Of a stretch of 64,000 nucleotides of DNA, positions 44,305 to 53,119 are shown piece by piece. Under the pieces are notes generated by a model. That model saw nothing but the letters and a program-made list of their open reading frames with translations, was not told where the DNA came from and searched no databases. Both the position numbers and the translations under genes were made by a program. Source of the DNA: Arcicella gelida (GTDB taxonomy: Bacteria > Bacteroidota > Bacteroidia > Cytophagales > Spirosomataceae); the NCBI RefSeq assembly GCF_034931025.1, contig NZ_JAYGIL010000010.1:130425-194424 (forward strand), given 5' to 3'. Within the stretch, counting starts at the first letter, position 1; each line of letters starts with the position of its first letter.

Positions 44305-47300
44305 TTGAAAAACATGAAAAAAATTATCATTGGAATTCTCCTAATTCCTAGTCTTACATTTGCCCAAAACCCGGAATTAAAAGATTTTCAAACACCGCCC
44401 AATGCCGCTAAACCAAGAGTTTGGTGGCATTGGATGAATGGCAATATCACCAAAGAGGGCATAAAAAAAGACCTTGAATGGTTTGAAAAAACAGGAATTG
44501 GAGGTTTTCAGAATTTTGATGCTAATTTGCTTACCCCCGTAGTTGTACCCAAAAAATTGGTTTTCATGACTCCCGAATGGAAAGAAGCCTTCAAATACAC
44601 TACAGAGTTAGCTAATGAAAAAGGGCTAGAAATGGCTATTGCAGGCTCACCGGGTTGGAGTGTAACAGGAGGACCTTGGGTAAAACCAGAAGATGCCATG
44701 AAAAAATATGTATGGACAGAAACCAGCGTTGAAGGTGGGAAAAATATATCATTAAATTTACCCAAACCACCAGATATTGCAGGTAAATACCAATCTTCAC
44801 CATACAAATCAGAATCATTTTTTAGTAAATATGTAGGCGACAAACCTGTATTTTATCATGATGCGATGGTCATAGCATTTCGTTTGCCTCAAAATGATAA
44901 ATCGTTAGCTGATTTTACACCAAAAGTAAGTTCGAGTGGCGGAGTATTCAATTTCAAAAATCTTACCGATGGTGATTTGGGAAACCCAACAATGCTACCT
45001 CCAATGGCAGTAGGCGAAGATATGTGGATTCAATATGAGTTTGATTCTCCGCAAACATTCAAAGCTGCATCTATTGCTGGAGCAATTACAAGAGGTTCGT
45101 CAGATTTTAATGGTGTAGCCCTTAATCGTTCGATAAAAGTGAGTGACGATGGTATTAATTTTAAAGAGATAGCAGCTTTTACAGGTAGTATTGTCCCATT
45201 CAATACAATCAGTTTTCCTTCAACCACAGCTAAATATTGGCGAATAGCCTATAAAACATTACCTGCCCCAATAAACGTAATGGCAGCAATGGCTGGTGGA
45301 AATCCAAAGGTAGAAAAACCAGACGGTGTTGAGGTTTCAGAATTTATATTACACACTACTGATCGAATAGACCAAGTGGAAGATAAAGCTGGTTTCACAC
45401 CTTGGAGAGAAGAATACAACATAATAAAAGAGACTCAAGGAGTAATGCAGGATGTAATTTCGACCGAAGATGTGATTGATTTAACGAATAAAATGCTTCC
45501 AGATGGAACACTGAATTGGCAAGCTCCAGCAGGAAGCTGGAAGATTATCCGTTTTGGATATTCCCTCACAGGTCGCCAAAATCATCCTGCATCACCCGAA
45601 GCAACAGGTTTGGAAGTAGATAAATTAGACAAAGAAGCCGTCAGAAAATACATCAATACCTACTTAGATATGTACAAAGATGCAACGGGTGGAATGATGG
45701 GAGAGAAAGGCTTGCAATACATGGTTTTGGATAGCTACGAAGCTGGTCACATGAACTGGACAAAAGCATTTCCTGAAGAATTTAAAAAACGTCGTGGTTA
45801 TGATATGACGATTTGGGTGCCCGTTTTGATTGGTCGTATTGTGAAAAATACTGAAGCAAGCGAAAAATTCCTTTGGGATTTTCGTAAAACGATTGGTGAA
45901 ATGATAGTCGAAAATCATTATGAAGTAATTGGCGAAGAATTGTCTAAAAGAGGGATGAAGCGTTATACCGAATCGCACGAAAATGGACGTATATTTTTAG
46001 CTGATGGGATGGATGTGAAACGCAATGCGGATATTCCAATGTCTGCGATGTGGACTCCAGGTAGTTTACAATCTGGTGGAAATGAAGAAGTACGAAGCGA
46101 AGCCGATATTCGAGAATCTGCCTCAGTAGCCAATATTTATGGAAAACCTATAGTTGCAGCAGAATCAATGACGGCAATTCAAAATGCTTTTTCATGGCAT
46201 CCTGAAAAATTAAAACGCACTGCCGATCTCGAAATGGCATCTGGATTGAACCGTTTTGTAATTCATACTTCTGTTCATCAACCACTTGACGATAGAAAAC
46301 CTGGTTTTTCACTCGGACCATTCGGACAGTATTTTACTCGTCAAGAAACATGGGCAGGAGCAGGAGCAAAGGCTTGGATGGATTATTTGGGTCGAAGTTC
46401 ATATATGCTTCAACAAGGTAAAAACGTAGCGGATATTCTTTACTATTATGGAGAAAATACCAATATCACATGGATTTGCAGAGAGAAACTGCCCAATATT
46501 CCTACAGGATTTGAATTTGATTTCGTGAATTCATCTGCTTTGCTCAACGCCATACAAGCAAAAAATGGACAGTTAATCGCTAAAAGTGGAAATACTTATA
46601 AAGTGTTAATATTGGATGAATCAGCAAAATACATGACATTACCAGTGCTGAAAAAAATCAAATTGTTGGCAGATGCTGGAGTAAAAATAATAGGGACAAA
46701 ACCCGAAAAATCACCAAGTTTAACGGATAACGAATCAGATTTCAAGAAATTGGCTGATGAAATTTGGTCGAAAACCAATGTCACTGTGTTTAATAAAATT
46801 AATTTAAAACCTGACGTGATAATTAGCAGTGTAAAAAATAAAATACTTTACCGTCATCGTCAGAGTTCCGACCAAGATATTTATTGGTTTAATAATCGTG
46901 GAGAAGAGCCAACTAATGCCGAAGTAAGTTTTAAAGTAAGTGGCAAAATACCAGCATTGTGGAATCCTCAAACTGGAAAAACAGAAAAAGTTTCTTATAA
47001 AGTAGTAGATGGGCGAACAATTATTCCATTGAAATTTGAATCTTGGGACGCATATTTTATTATTTTCAAAGGTAAAACAACAACTAAGAGTTACACGAAA
47101 ATAGCAAGTAAAGAAAGTCTGATTACACCCATAACAAGTATTTGGAAGGCAAGTTTCAATGACAAAATTATTGATTTTGAAAAACTTATCTCTTGGTCTG
47201 AAAACCCAGATGCTGATATTAAGTATTTCTCAGGAACAGCTACTTATGAAAACGCTTTTACGCTCACCAACCTTGATAAATCAGGAAATTATATCATTGA

Positions 47301-47580
47301 TTTAGGTGATGTAAAGCATATCGCTGAAGTAATTATTAATGGTAAAAATGTGGGAACAGCATGGAAAAAGCCTTTTAAACTGGATATTTCAGAAGCTGTA
47401 AGGATTGGCAAAAATAGTATCCAAATCAAAGTTTCAAACCTTTGGGTAAATCGTTTGATTGGCGATGCCCAACCCAATGCCAAGAAAACTACTTTTACTA
47501 CAATACCATTTTACAGAAAGGACGCTCAATTGTTACCTTCAGGTTTATTAGCTCCAATTAGAATCTATTTTAACAAATAA
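44305..47580 (+). CDS. GH106-like alpha-L-rhamnosidase
   Basis: A 1091-residue exported enzyme with a signal peptide (about 1-20). The N-terminal part begins PRVWWHWMNGNITKEGIKKD, followed by GIGGFQNFDAN and AGSPGWSVTGGPW, which are hallmarks of GH106 and related rhamnosidase-like proteins. A carbohydrate-binding-like insert (about 210-350) precedes a large TIM-barrel part with SYEAGHMNWT and ESHENGR, and a C-terminal galactose-binding-like beta domain (about 970-1091). GH106 enzymes remove terminal alpha-L-rhamnose. The start was taken at the first ATG; a second lies three codons later. The SDR gene follows 4 bp downstream, so they are coupled. Confidence 0.85.
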   Translation: MKNMKKIIIGILLIPSLTFAQNPELKDFQTPPNAAKPRVWWHWMNGNITKEGIKKDLEWFEKTGIGGFQNFDANLLTPVVVPKKLVFMTPEWKEAFKYTTELANEKGLEMAIAGSPGWSVTGGPWVKPEDAMKKYVWTETSVEGGKNISLNLPKPPDIAGKYQSSPYKSESFFSKYVGDKPVFYHDAMVIAFRLPQNDKSLADFTPKVSSSGGVFNFKNLTDGDLGNPTMLPPMAVGEDMWIQYEFDSPQTFKAASIAGAITRGSSDFNGVALNRSIKVSDDGINFKEIAAFTGSIVPFNTISFPSTTAKYWRIAYKTLPAPINVMAAMAGGNPKVEKPDGVEVSEFILHTTDRIDQVEDKAGFTPWREEYNIIKETQGVMQDVISTEDVIDLTNKMLPDGTLNWQAPAGSWKIIRFGYSLTGRQNHPASPEATGLEVDKLDKEAVRKYINTYLDMYKDATGGMMGEKGLQYMVLDSYEAGHMNWTKAFPEEFKKRRGYDMTIWVPVLIGRIVKNTEASEKFLWDFRKTIGEMIVENHYEVIGEELSKRGMKRYTESHENGRIFLADGMDVKRNADIPMSAMWTPGSLQSGGNEEVRSEADIRESASVANIYGKPIVAAESMTAIQNAFSWHPEKLKRTADLEMASGLNRFVIHTSVHQPLDDRKPGFSLGPFGQYFTRQETWAGAGAKAWMDYLGRSSYMLQQGKNVADILYYYGENTNITWICREKLPNIPTGFEFDFVNSSALLNAIQAKNGQLIAKSGNTYKVLILDESAKYMTLPVLKKIKLLADAGVKIIGTKPEKSPSLTDNESDFKKLADEIWSKTNVTVFNKINLKPDVIISSVKNKILYRHRQSSDQDIYWFNNRGEEPTNAEVSFKVSGKIPALWNPQTGKTEKVSYKVVDGRTIIPLKFESWDAYFIIFKGKTTTKSYTKIASKESLITPITSIWKASFNDKIIDFEKLISWSENPDADIKYFSGTATYENAFTLTNLDKSGNYIIDLGDVKHIAEVIINGKNVGTAWKKPFKLDISEAVRIGKNSIQIKVSNLWVNRLIGDAQPNAKKTTFTTIPFYRKDAQLLPSGLLAPIRIYFNK

Positions 47581-47584
47581 TAAA

Positions 47585-48394
47585 ATGCAAATAGCAAATA
47601 AAACCATTGTACTAACAGGTGCTGGTAGTGGTATAGGAAGAGAATTGGCTCTACAATTAATCAAAAAACAAGCTAATGTGGTAGGTGTTGATATCAACAT
47701 AAATTCACTTTTAGAAACCCAGAAAATTGCAGGTGTTGGCGATGATAGATTTAAGGTTTTTACCCTTGATATTACTAATAAAGAAAAAGTAGATGCCTTG
47801 CCAAATGAGGTTATCACACACTTTGGTTCAGTAGATGGGATTATTAATAATGCAGGGATTATTCAAAAATTTATTCCAGTAAACGATTTGAGTATCGAAG
47901 AGATTAACCGAGTTATCAACGTCAATTTTTACGGAACGGTTTATTTAACTAAAGCCTTTTTACCTCATTTCTTAGAGCGTCCAGAAGCACATATTGTTAA
48001 TATTTCGAGTATGGGAGGTTTTATTCCTTTTCCAAGACAAACTATTTATGGAGCTGCCAAAGCAGCGGTGAAAATATTTACAGAGGGTTTATATGCAGAA
48101 CTGAAAGATACCAACGTAAAGGTTACAGTTGTACATCCAGGGGCAATCGCAACAAACATTACAGAGAATTCTGGACTTGGGAAGCCCAAACTAGAAGCTA
48201 ATTCGCAACAAACAAAATTAGCTTTACCAGCCTCGAAAGCTGCCGAAATAATTATTCGGGCAATAGAAAGCGACAAGTACAGAGTAACCGTTGGAAAAGA
48301 TGCCATGATTTTGGATTTACTTTATCGCCTACATCCAAAGTTAGCGACCAATTTCATTGGAAAAATGATGAAAAAAACCTTAAAAGATATGTAA
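47585..48394 (+). CDS. short-chain dehydrogenase/reductase (SDR)
   Basis: A 269-residue classical SDR. The nucleotide-binding motif is TGAGSGIG (11-18), NNAG is present, the catalytic Ser is in NISSMGG and the Tyr/Lys pair is in YGAAKAAVK. D36 or so in GVDIN after strand 2 favours NAD+. A final basic segment (about 245-269) is longer than in minimal SDRs and may be a membrane-associating tail. It lacks a signal peptide and so acts in the cytoplasm. It closes the glycoside locus, 4 bp after GH106, and may oxidise a released sugar or the aglycone of a steroid or triterpenoid glycoside. Confidence 0.88.
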   Translation: MQIANKTIVLTGAGSGIGRELALQLIKKQANVVGVDININSLLETQKIAGVGDDRFKVFTLDITNKEKVDALPNEVITHFGSVDGIINNAGIIQKFIPVNDLSIEEINRVINVNFYGTVYLTKAFLPHFLERPEAHIVNISSMGGFIPFPRQTIYGAAKAAVKIFTEGLYAELKDTNVKVTVVHPGAIATNITENSGLGKPKLEANSQQTKLALPASKAAEIIIRAIESDKYRVTVGKDAMILDLLYRLHPKLATNFIGKMMKKTLKDM

Positions 48395-48730
48395 TTCAGA
48401 CTATTTGTAGGTTTAAAAATGTCTTATTTATATTAAGTTTTAGTTATACATGTTGTGAATTATAATTATGATTATGTTAAATAAACGAATGATAAAATCA
48501 TATTTTGACAACGTCATTTTCAAGGCAAATCATTGCATTAATGTCAGGTCGCCAAAAATAATTTTCTGGTGTAATTCCTATCCATAGTTTTAGACTTCTC
48601 CTTCTGATTTCTTCAAAGTTTAAGATTTCAGTTTGTGTCATATTTTAAATTTTTGCCTTAAAAATGTTATAATTAGATGGTGTCAATTCCGCTTTACAAT
48701 AGTCAAATAACGATTGATTTTTTCGGTTTT
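48395..48730. other. intergenic region with DinB relic
   Basis: A 336-bp gap between the convergent SDR and LytTR genes. Apart from the truncated DinB-like frame it holds only AT-rich sequence; no clear terminator was found. Confidence 0.5.
48498..48641 (-). pseudogene. truncated DinB-family N-terminus
   Basis: A 47-codon frame starting MTQTEILNFEEIRRRSLKLW and continuing GITPENYFWRPDINAM, then diverging to an early stop. The sequence is typical of the first helix of Bacteroidota DinB-like four-helix proteins, which have about 150-170 residues and metal-binding histidines. Those histidines and the other helices are absent, so this is a remnant. Confidence 0.6.
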
Positions 48731-49435
48731 TCAACTTAATAGTTTACTGATATTTTCTTTATAGGTTTGTCCGATAGGTATTTTATGCACATCAATCAAT
48801 ATTGTATTTCCTTCAATTTGTTTAATCTTATTTTTAGCAACAATAAAGGATTTATGGGTTCTTATAAAATCTGATTTAGGGAGTAGTTTTTCGAAATCCG
48901 AAATTTTTTGATTGCTAACAATCATATCGTTTTTTAAATACACTTTGATAAAATGTCCGAAAGCTTCTACAAACATTAAATCATCGAAATGAATTTGATG
49001 ATGCTTTTTATCACCTTTTAGAAAAAAGCTACCAACATCTGGTTTAGTTTCAGTGATTAAGTTAGCTATGCTTTTCTTATTTTGGGGCTTATCAATTGTT
49101 TTGTTAATTGCTTTTATAAAGCGTTCGAAACTAAATGGTTTCAGCAAATAATCAGAAATATTAAGCTCATAACCTTCTAAAGCGAATTCTTTGTACGCTG
49201 TAGTAACAATTATTTTTGGTGGATTGGGCAGTGTTTTTAAAAAATCAAAACCGGATAGTTTGGGCATATTAATATCCAGAAACAACAAATCGACAGCATT
49301 CTCATTTAAAAACTGTATCGCTTCAAAGGCATTGTGGCAACTTCCTTTCTTTTCTAGGTGTTGTAAATTTTCGCAATAGTTTTCAATGATGCGATGTGCT
49401 ATCGGTTCATCATCAACAATTAGATAGTAAATCAT
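48731..49435 (-). CDS. LytTR-family response regulator
   Basis: A 234-residue regulator with a receiver (about 1-120; phosphoacceptor Asp near 54 in LLFLDINMPKLSGF, and Lys in LLKPFSFERF) and a C-terminal LytTR DNA-binding domain (about 135-234: FLKGDKKHHQIHFDDLMFVE, then RTHKSFIVAKNKI). It binds direct repeats in promoter DNA and is the usual partner of LytS-type kinases. Its ATG overlaps the stop of the kinase gene in an ATGA arrangement, so the two are coupled. Target genes are probably nearby, for example the divergent S41 protease. Confidence 0.92.
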   Translation of the reverse strand: MIYYLIVDDEPIAHRIIENYCENLQHLEKKGSCHNAFEAIQFLNENAVDLLFLDINMPKLSGFDFLKTLPNPPKIIVTTAYKEFALEGYELNISDYLLKPFSFERFIKAINKTIDKPQNKKSIANLITETKPDVGSFFLKGDKKHHQIHFDDLMFVEAFGHFIKVYLKNDMIVSNQKISDFEKLLPKSDFIRTHKSFIVAKNKIKQIEGNTILIDVHKIPIGQTYKENISKLLS

Positions 49436-50556
49436 ACTGCTTCTATTTTGAGCGTTAATTTGAATATATCATCCTTAATCTCAATTTGAATTTTGTGTTT
49501 ATTGGGATATAATAACATTAAGCGTTGTTTTAAATTATCTATGCCTATACCAATTGTCTTATTGGCTTCTGGTTCTTCAAAGTTGTTTTCGATAACGAAA
49601 TGGATTATACCTCTATCGACATTCATATTAATATGTATAAAAGCATTTTCTGTCAAGCCTTCTACTCCGTGTTTGAACGCATTTTCTAAAGGAATAATGA
49701 AAAGTAATGGAGCAATTTGACAACCAGCGTCTTGAGAATGATTAAAAATAATCTCTACCTTTTTTTGATAGCGTATCTTATGCAATTCAATATAGTTCTT
49801 TAAATATTCTATTTCATCCTTTAACGGCACCAAATCTTCTTTGCCCATATAAATGGTATAACGCATCATGTCAGATAATTTTAGCACAACATTTGGGGCA
49901 TCATCAGATTTCTCGATTACTAAGCCATACAAATTATTTAAAGTATTGAAAAAAAAGTGTGGATTAATCTGGCTTTTCAGTAATGATAATTCTGCTTTTG
50001 ATTTTTCTGACTTAATGGTCTTAAACCATTTCCATTGCTGGTAAGACCACATTAAAAGCATTACAAAAAAGGGGGTAACCAAAATGATTTTAATTTCTTT
50101 TTCTTGTTCGAAGTATCTGCTTATATCATCAATATAAACTCTGATGTAGTAGAAATAGCCAAAAGCTAAAATGTAAAATCCGATAATAATCAAGGCGTAT
50201 TGCTTAAAATATGAGGGTGCGATAATGGAGAAAAAATACATTCCAATAAATATTAACCCTGCAAAAGTTATAGGATTGTCAATTATTTTGGAATTGATGT
50301 CATTAATAATAATCGCTAAAAAAAATAGAAATAGCACAACCAATTTTAAGGTAATGGCTTTATGTTGTTTTATGAACGAGAAATAATGAATAGGTAGTGA
50401 AATCAGCATCCAGCTAAAAATAAAACTCAATGTGTTTGCCAGTACTGATGAATTATCAATATGAATAATATTAAAGTGCAATAAAATAACGACTAATGCC
50501 CTATGGATTAATAATCCATATACGAAAGCCTTATATTTTTTGAGAAATTTAATCAC
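49432..50556 (-). CDS. LytS-type sensor histidine kinase
   Basis: A 374-residue membrane kinase with about six helices over residues 8-165, then the His_kinase (LytS/YehU) core. The phospho-accepting histidine is in KSQINPHFFFNTLNNLYGL, followed by LVPLKDEIEYLKNYIELHKIR and an ATPase with PLENAFKHGVEG and GIGIDNLKQRL. Start is GTG at 50556. The membrane part has no recognised ligand domain. It is divergent from the S41 protease gene across 214 bp and coupled to the LytTR regulator. Confidence 0.9.
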   Translation of the reverse strand: MIKFLKKYKAFVYGLLIHRALVVILLHFNIIHIDNSSVLANTLSFIFSWMLISLPIHYFSFIKQHKAITLKLVVLFLFFLAIIINDINSKIIDNPITFAGLIFIGMYFFSIIAPSYFKQYALIIIGFYILAFGYFYYIRVYIDDISRYFEQEKEIKIILVTPFFVMLLMWSYQQWKWFKTIKSEKSKAELSLLKSQINPHFFFNTLNNLYGLVIEKSDDAPNVVLKLSDMMRYTIYMGKEDLVPLKDEIEYLKNYIELHKIRYQKKVEIIFNHSQDAGCQIAPLLFIIPLENAFKHGVEGLTENAFIHINMNVDRGIIHFVIENNFEEPEANKTIGIGIDNLKQRLMLLYPNKHKIQIEIKDDIFKLTLKIEAV

Positions 50557-50770
50557 AGGTCAAAATTAACCATAATTGGGCTTTTTTAATTACAATATAC
50601 ACCAACTTACCCAAAAACAGCCTAAACAATATCTTTTCCTACTTCAACTTAGTTTATGCACCCCAATCAATTGTGTGTGATGATTACAAACACGTTTATG
50701 AGGAATACTTTTCAGCGTTTTCATTTACCAATATGTTTGTTGAAAATTATAAATACTAAGATAAAATATT

Positions 50771-52021
50771 ATGAAAAACTATTTTAAAATGATGCTCTTA
50801 ATGCTATTTGTAACCATACAAAATGCAGAAGCACAAGAGAAAAGAGTATTGCACGCACAAGAAAAAAATGCGATTATAACTTCAATAAAAACGCATCTTG
50901 CGGAAAGTTATATTGATTTAAGTTTATCCCAAAAAATGATAACTGAACTGGATAAGAACTTAAAATCTGATAGGTATAATAAAACTACAGACCCTTCGGA
51001 ATTCTCTAAAACAGTAACCGAAGACCTGCAAAGCATTAGTAAAGACCTGCACTTAAATGTTCGATTTGAACCAGAGCGTATCGCTCAGGAAAAGCGTGCT
51101 GTTTCCGAGGAAATGAAATTAGAAACCGAGAAAAAAATGGCTATGCAAATGGCCGAAATTAATTACGGATTTGCAGAAGCAAAAATACTAGACGGAAATA
51201 TAGGCTACTTAAATTTACGAATGTTTGCAGACGTAAAATATGCTGAACAGACTGCCACAGCTACGATGAACTTCTTAAGTAATACCAAAGCAATCATTAT
51301 CGATTTGCGTACAAATGGGGGTGGCGTTCCAAATATGATGCAATTACTATCAAGCTATTTCTTTGATGAAAACCCCGTTTTATTAAGTGATTTCTATGAA
51401 CGAAAAACAGACACAAAAACGCAACTGTATTCGCTTGCAGAGGTAAATGGGAAACGAAGTACAAACAAGCCTATTTACATTTTAACGAGTAAACACACAT
51501 TTTCTGCCGCAGAAGCTTTTGCCTACACTTTAAAACATTTAGACAAAGCCGTTATAGTAGGTGAAGTTACCAAAGGAGGTGCTAACCGAACCAAACGAAT
51601 TAACCTTAACGACGAGTTTACAATTTCGGTTCCGTATATTCAGGCTATTCATCCAATAACAAAAACCAATTGGGAAGGCAAAGGTGTACAGCCAGATATT
51701 GAAACAAATGAAAAAGCAGCTTTTGTAAACGCTTACATAGATGCAATAAATAAAACAGCCAAGAGCAATAAGAATGCTCTTTTAAATAAAATTGGTTATG
51801 CTTTTTTAATGGAAAATTCGGTTTACAATGCGGTAACAGTATTTCAGGAAAACGTTAAACTATTTCCAACTAATGCTAATGCTTGGCATAGTTTGGGTGA
51901 AGCATATTTTATAAATAATGATAAAGAAAATGCGTTAAAATCGTATCAAAAAGCTGTAGAACTGGATCCAAATTTAGGTTCGGCAAAAGAAATGATACAG
52001 AAATTAAAAATCATTAAGTAA
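50771..52021 (+). CDS. secreted S41-family peptidase with C-terminal TPR
   Basis: A 416-residue exported protein (signal peptide about 1-21, IQNAEAQ). An N-terminal helical S41 domain (about 30-100) precedes the protease core: GNIGYLNLRMF, then IIDLRTNGGG and S245 as the probable nucleophile in HTFSAAEAFAYTL, with GEVTKGGANRT holding the likely catalytic Lys. Residues about 340-416 form tetratricopeptide repeats (WHSLGEAYFINNDKENALKS). There is no PDZ domain between the helical part and the core, unlike CtpA-type tail-specific proteases; this retinol-binding-like S41 subgroup is common in Bacteroidota. The function is periplasmic proteolysis, substrate unknown. The divergent LytS/LytTR pair may control it. 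Confidence 0.88.
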   Translation: MKNYFKMMLLMLFVTIQNAEAQEKRVLHAQEKNAIITSIKTHLAESYIDLSLSQKMITELDKNLKSDRYNKTTDPSEFSKTVTEDLQSISKDLHLNVRFEPERIAQEKRAVSEEMKLETEKKMAMQMAEINYGFAEAKILDGNIGYLNLRMFADVKYAEQTATATMNFLSNTKAIIIDLRTNGGGVPNMMQLLSSYFFDENPVLLSDFYERKTDTKTQLYSLAEVNGKRSTNKPIYILTSKHTFSAAEAFAYTLKHLDKAVIVGEVTKGGANRTKRINLNDEFTISVPYIQAIHPITKTNWEGKGVQPDIETNEKAAFVNAYIDAINKTAKSNKNALLNKIGYAFLMENSVYNAVTVFQENVKLFPTNANAWHSLGEAYFINNDKENALKSYQKAVELDPNLGSAKEMIQKLKIIK

Positions 52022-52060
52022 AAAAGAAGCAAGTTGGCGGTAAGTAAAACTAATTGAACA

Positions 52061-52954
52061 ATGAAAAAAAATATGATTAAACTTTTAGTACTGGCATTTG
52101 TAATATTCTCAAATGCTTGCAATACTAAGAAGTCGGAAACAAAAAAGAAAAATTCTTCGATAGCGGAAAATCTATACTTTGGTTATAAGCCACCAGGACT
52201 AAATCCTGAAGTTTTTGTTCCTAAAAAGAGTACTTCTGAAGATTGGAAACTAGGGAACGAGGACTCTTTGGATATGGAAGAGTTTTACTTCACTTACTCA
52301 GGAAATGACCCTTTTCAGCCTGTCGTTGTTGTTTATCGGCAAGAAGAAAATTATTATAGAGCCAGTAAATATACTTTTCACCCCAGTGCTGCTGAAAATA
52401 GCAACATCTTATACTCAAGGCATAACTATATTGAACGTACAAATTCTGGTTGGTCAAAGCTAAAAAGCCTAGGTCCAATGTTTGACAGTAAAGATTTGGG
52501 CATTATGGTGTTGTCAATATCCGCTAATGGGACTATTGTTTTTGATGATTATAAAACCGATGACGGAATCCGTATATCAAGGATTAAAGACGGTAAACGT
52601 GAAGAACCAAAACTACTCGGCAAGGAAATTAACTCAGGGAAATTGGTCGCCCATCCCTTTATAGCACCTGATGAATCCTACTTAATATGGGATAGCGAAC
52701 GTGAAGATGGATATGGTAAGTCTGACATTTATATCAGTTTTCGACAGCAAGATGGTTCATGGGGTTCAGCTATTAATATGGGAGATAAGATAAATTCAGC
52801 ATTAGTAGAAAATGGTGCGAGGTTAACACCTGACGGAAAATATTTGCTTTTTAGAAGGTCGGAAGAAAAAGTAAAGGAGGATGGAAGTACATATTGGGAG
52901 ACTAAAGATTATTGGGTTGACGCTAAAATCATTGAACAGCTAAAACTAGAATAA
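52061..52954 (+). CDS. PD40-repeat lipoprotein (TolB-like)
   Basis: A 297-residue lipoprotein with the lipobox FSNAC (C20). The mature part has PD40-like motifs: FHPSAAENSNILYS, ISANGTIVFDDY, IAPDESYLIWDSERE and LTPDGKYLLFRR, giving an incomplete propeller of four to five blades. Such lipoproteins are usually periplasmic or surface scaffolds. It starts 39 bp after the S41 protease gene on the same strand, so the two are probably cotranscribed. No enzymatic motif is visible. Confidence 0.82.
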   Translation: MKKNMIKLLVLAFVIFSNACNTKKSETKKKNSSIAENLYFGYKPPGLNPEVFVPKKSTSEDWKLGNEDSLDMEEFYFTYSGNDPFQPVVVVYRQEENYYRASKYTFHPSAAENSNILYSRHNYIERTNSGWSKLKSLGPMFDSKDLGIMVLSISANGTIVFDDYKTDDGIRISRIKDGKREEPKLLGKEINSGKLVAHPFIAPDESYLIWDSEREDGYGKSDIYISFRQQDGSWGSAINMGDKINSALVENGARLTPDGKYLLFRRSEEKVKEDGSTYWETKDYWVDAKIIEQLKLE

Positions 52955-53049
52955 CTACAAAATTTGTAAATATTTGTATTACCGCTGTACAATTAAGAAT
53001 TTAATGAAAAGCTAAATTTAAATATTCAAAATGAGACTTAAATAAAAGA

Positions 53050-53078
53050 ACAAAGCCACTGTCTTGAAGTAGCTTTGT
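53050..53078. terminator. bidirectional hairpin terminator
   Basis: ACAAAGC (53050-53056) / GCTTTGT (53072-53078) with two more pairs inside one mismatch; T-rich sequence follows on the plus side. It lies between the convergent lipoprotein and ABC/M1 genes. Confidence 0.65.
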
Positions 53079-53119
53079 TTGTCTTTATATACGCAATAAG
53101 AAACCGATATTGCTTTTCT

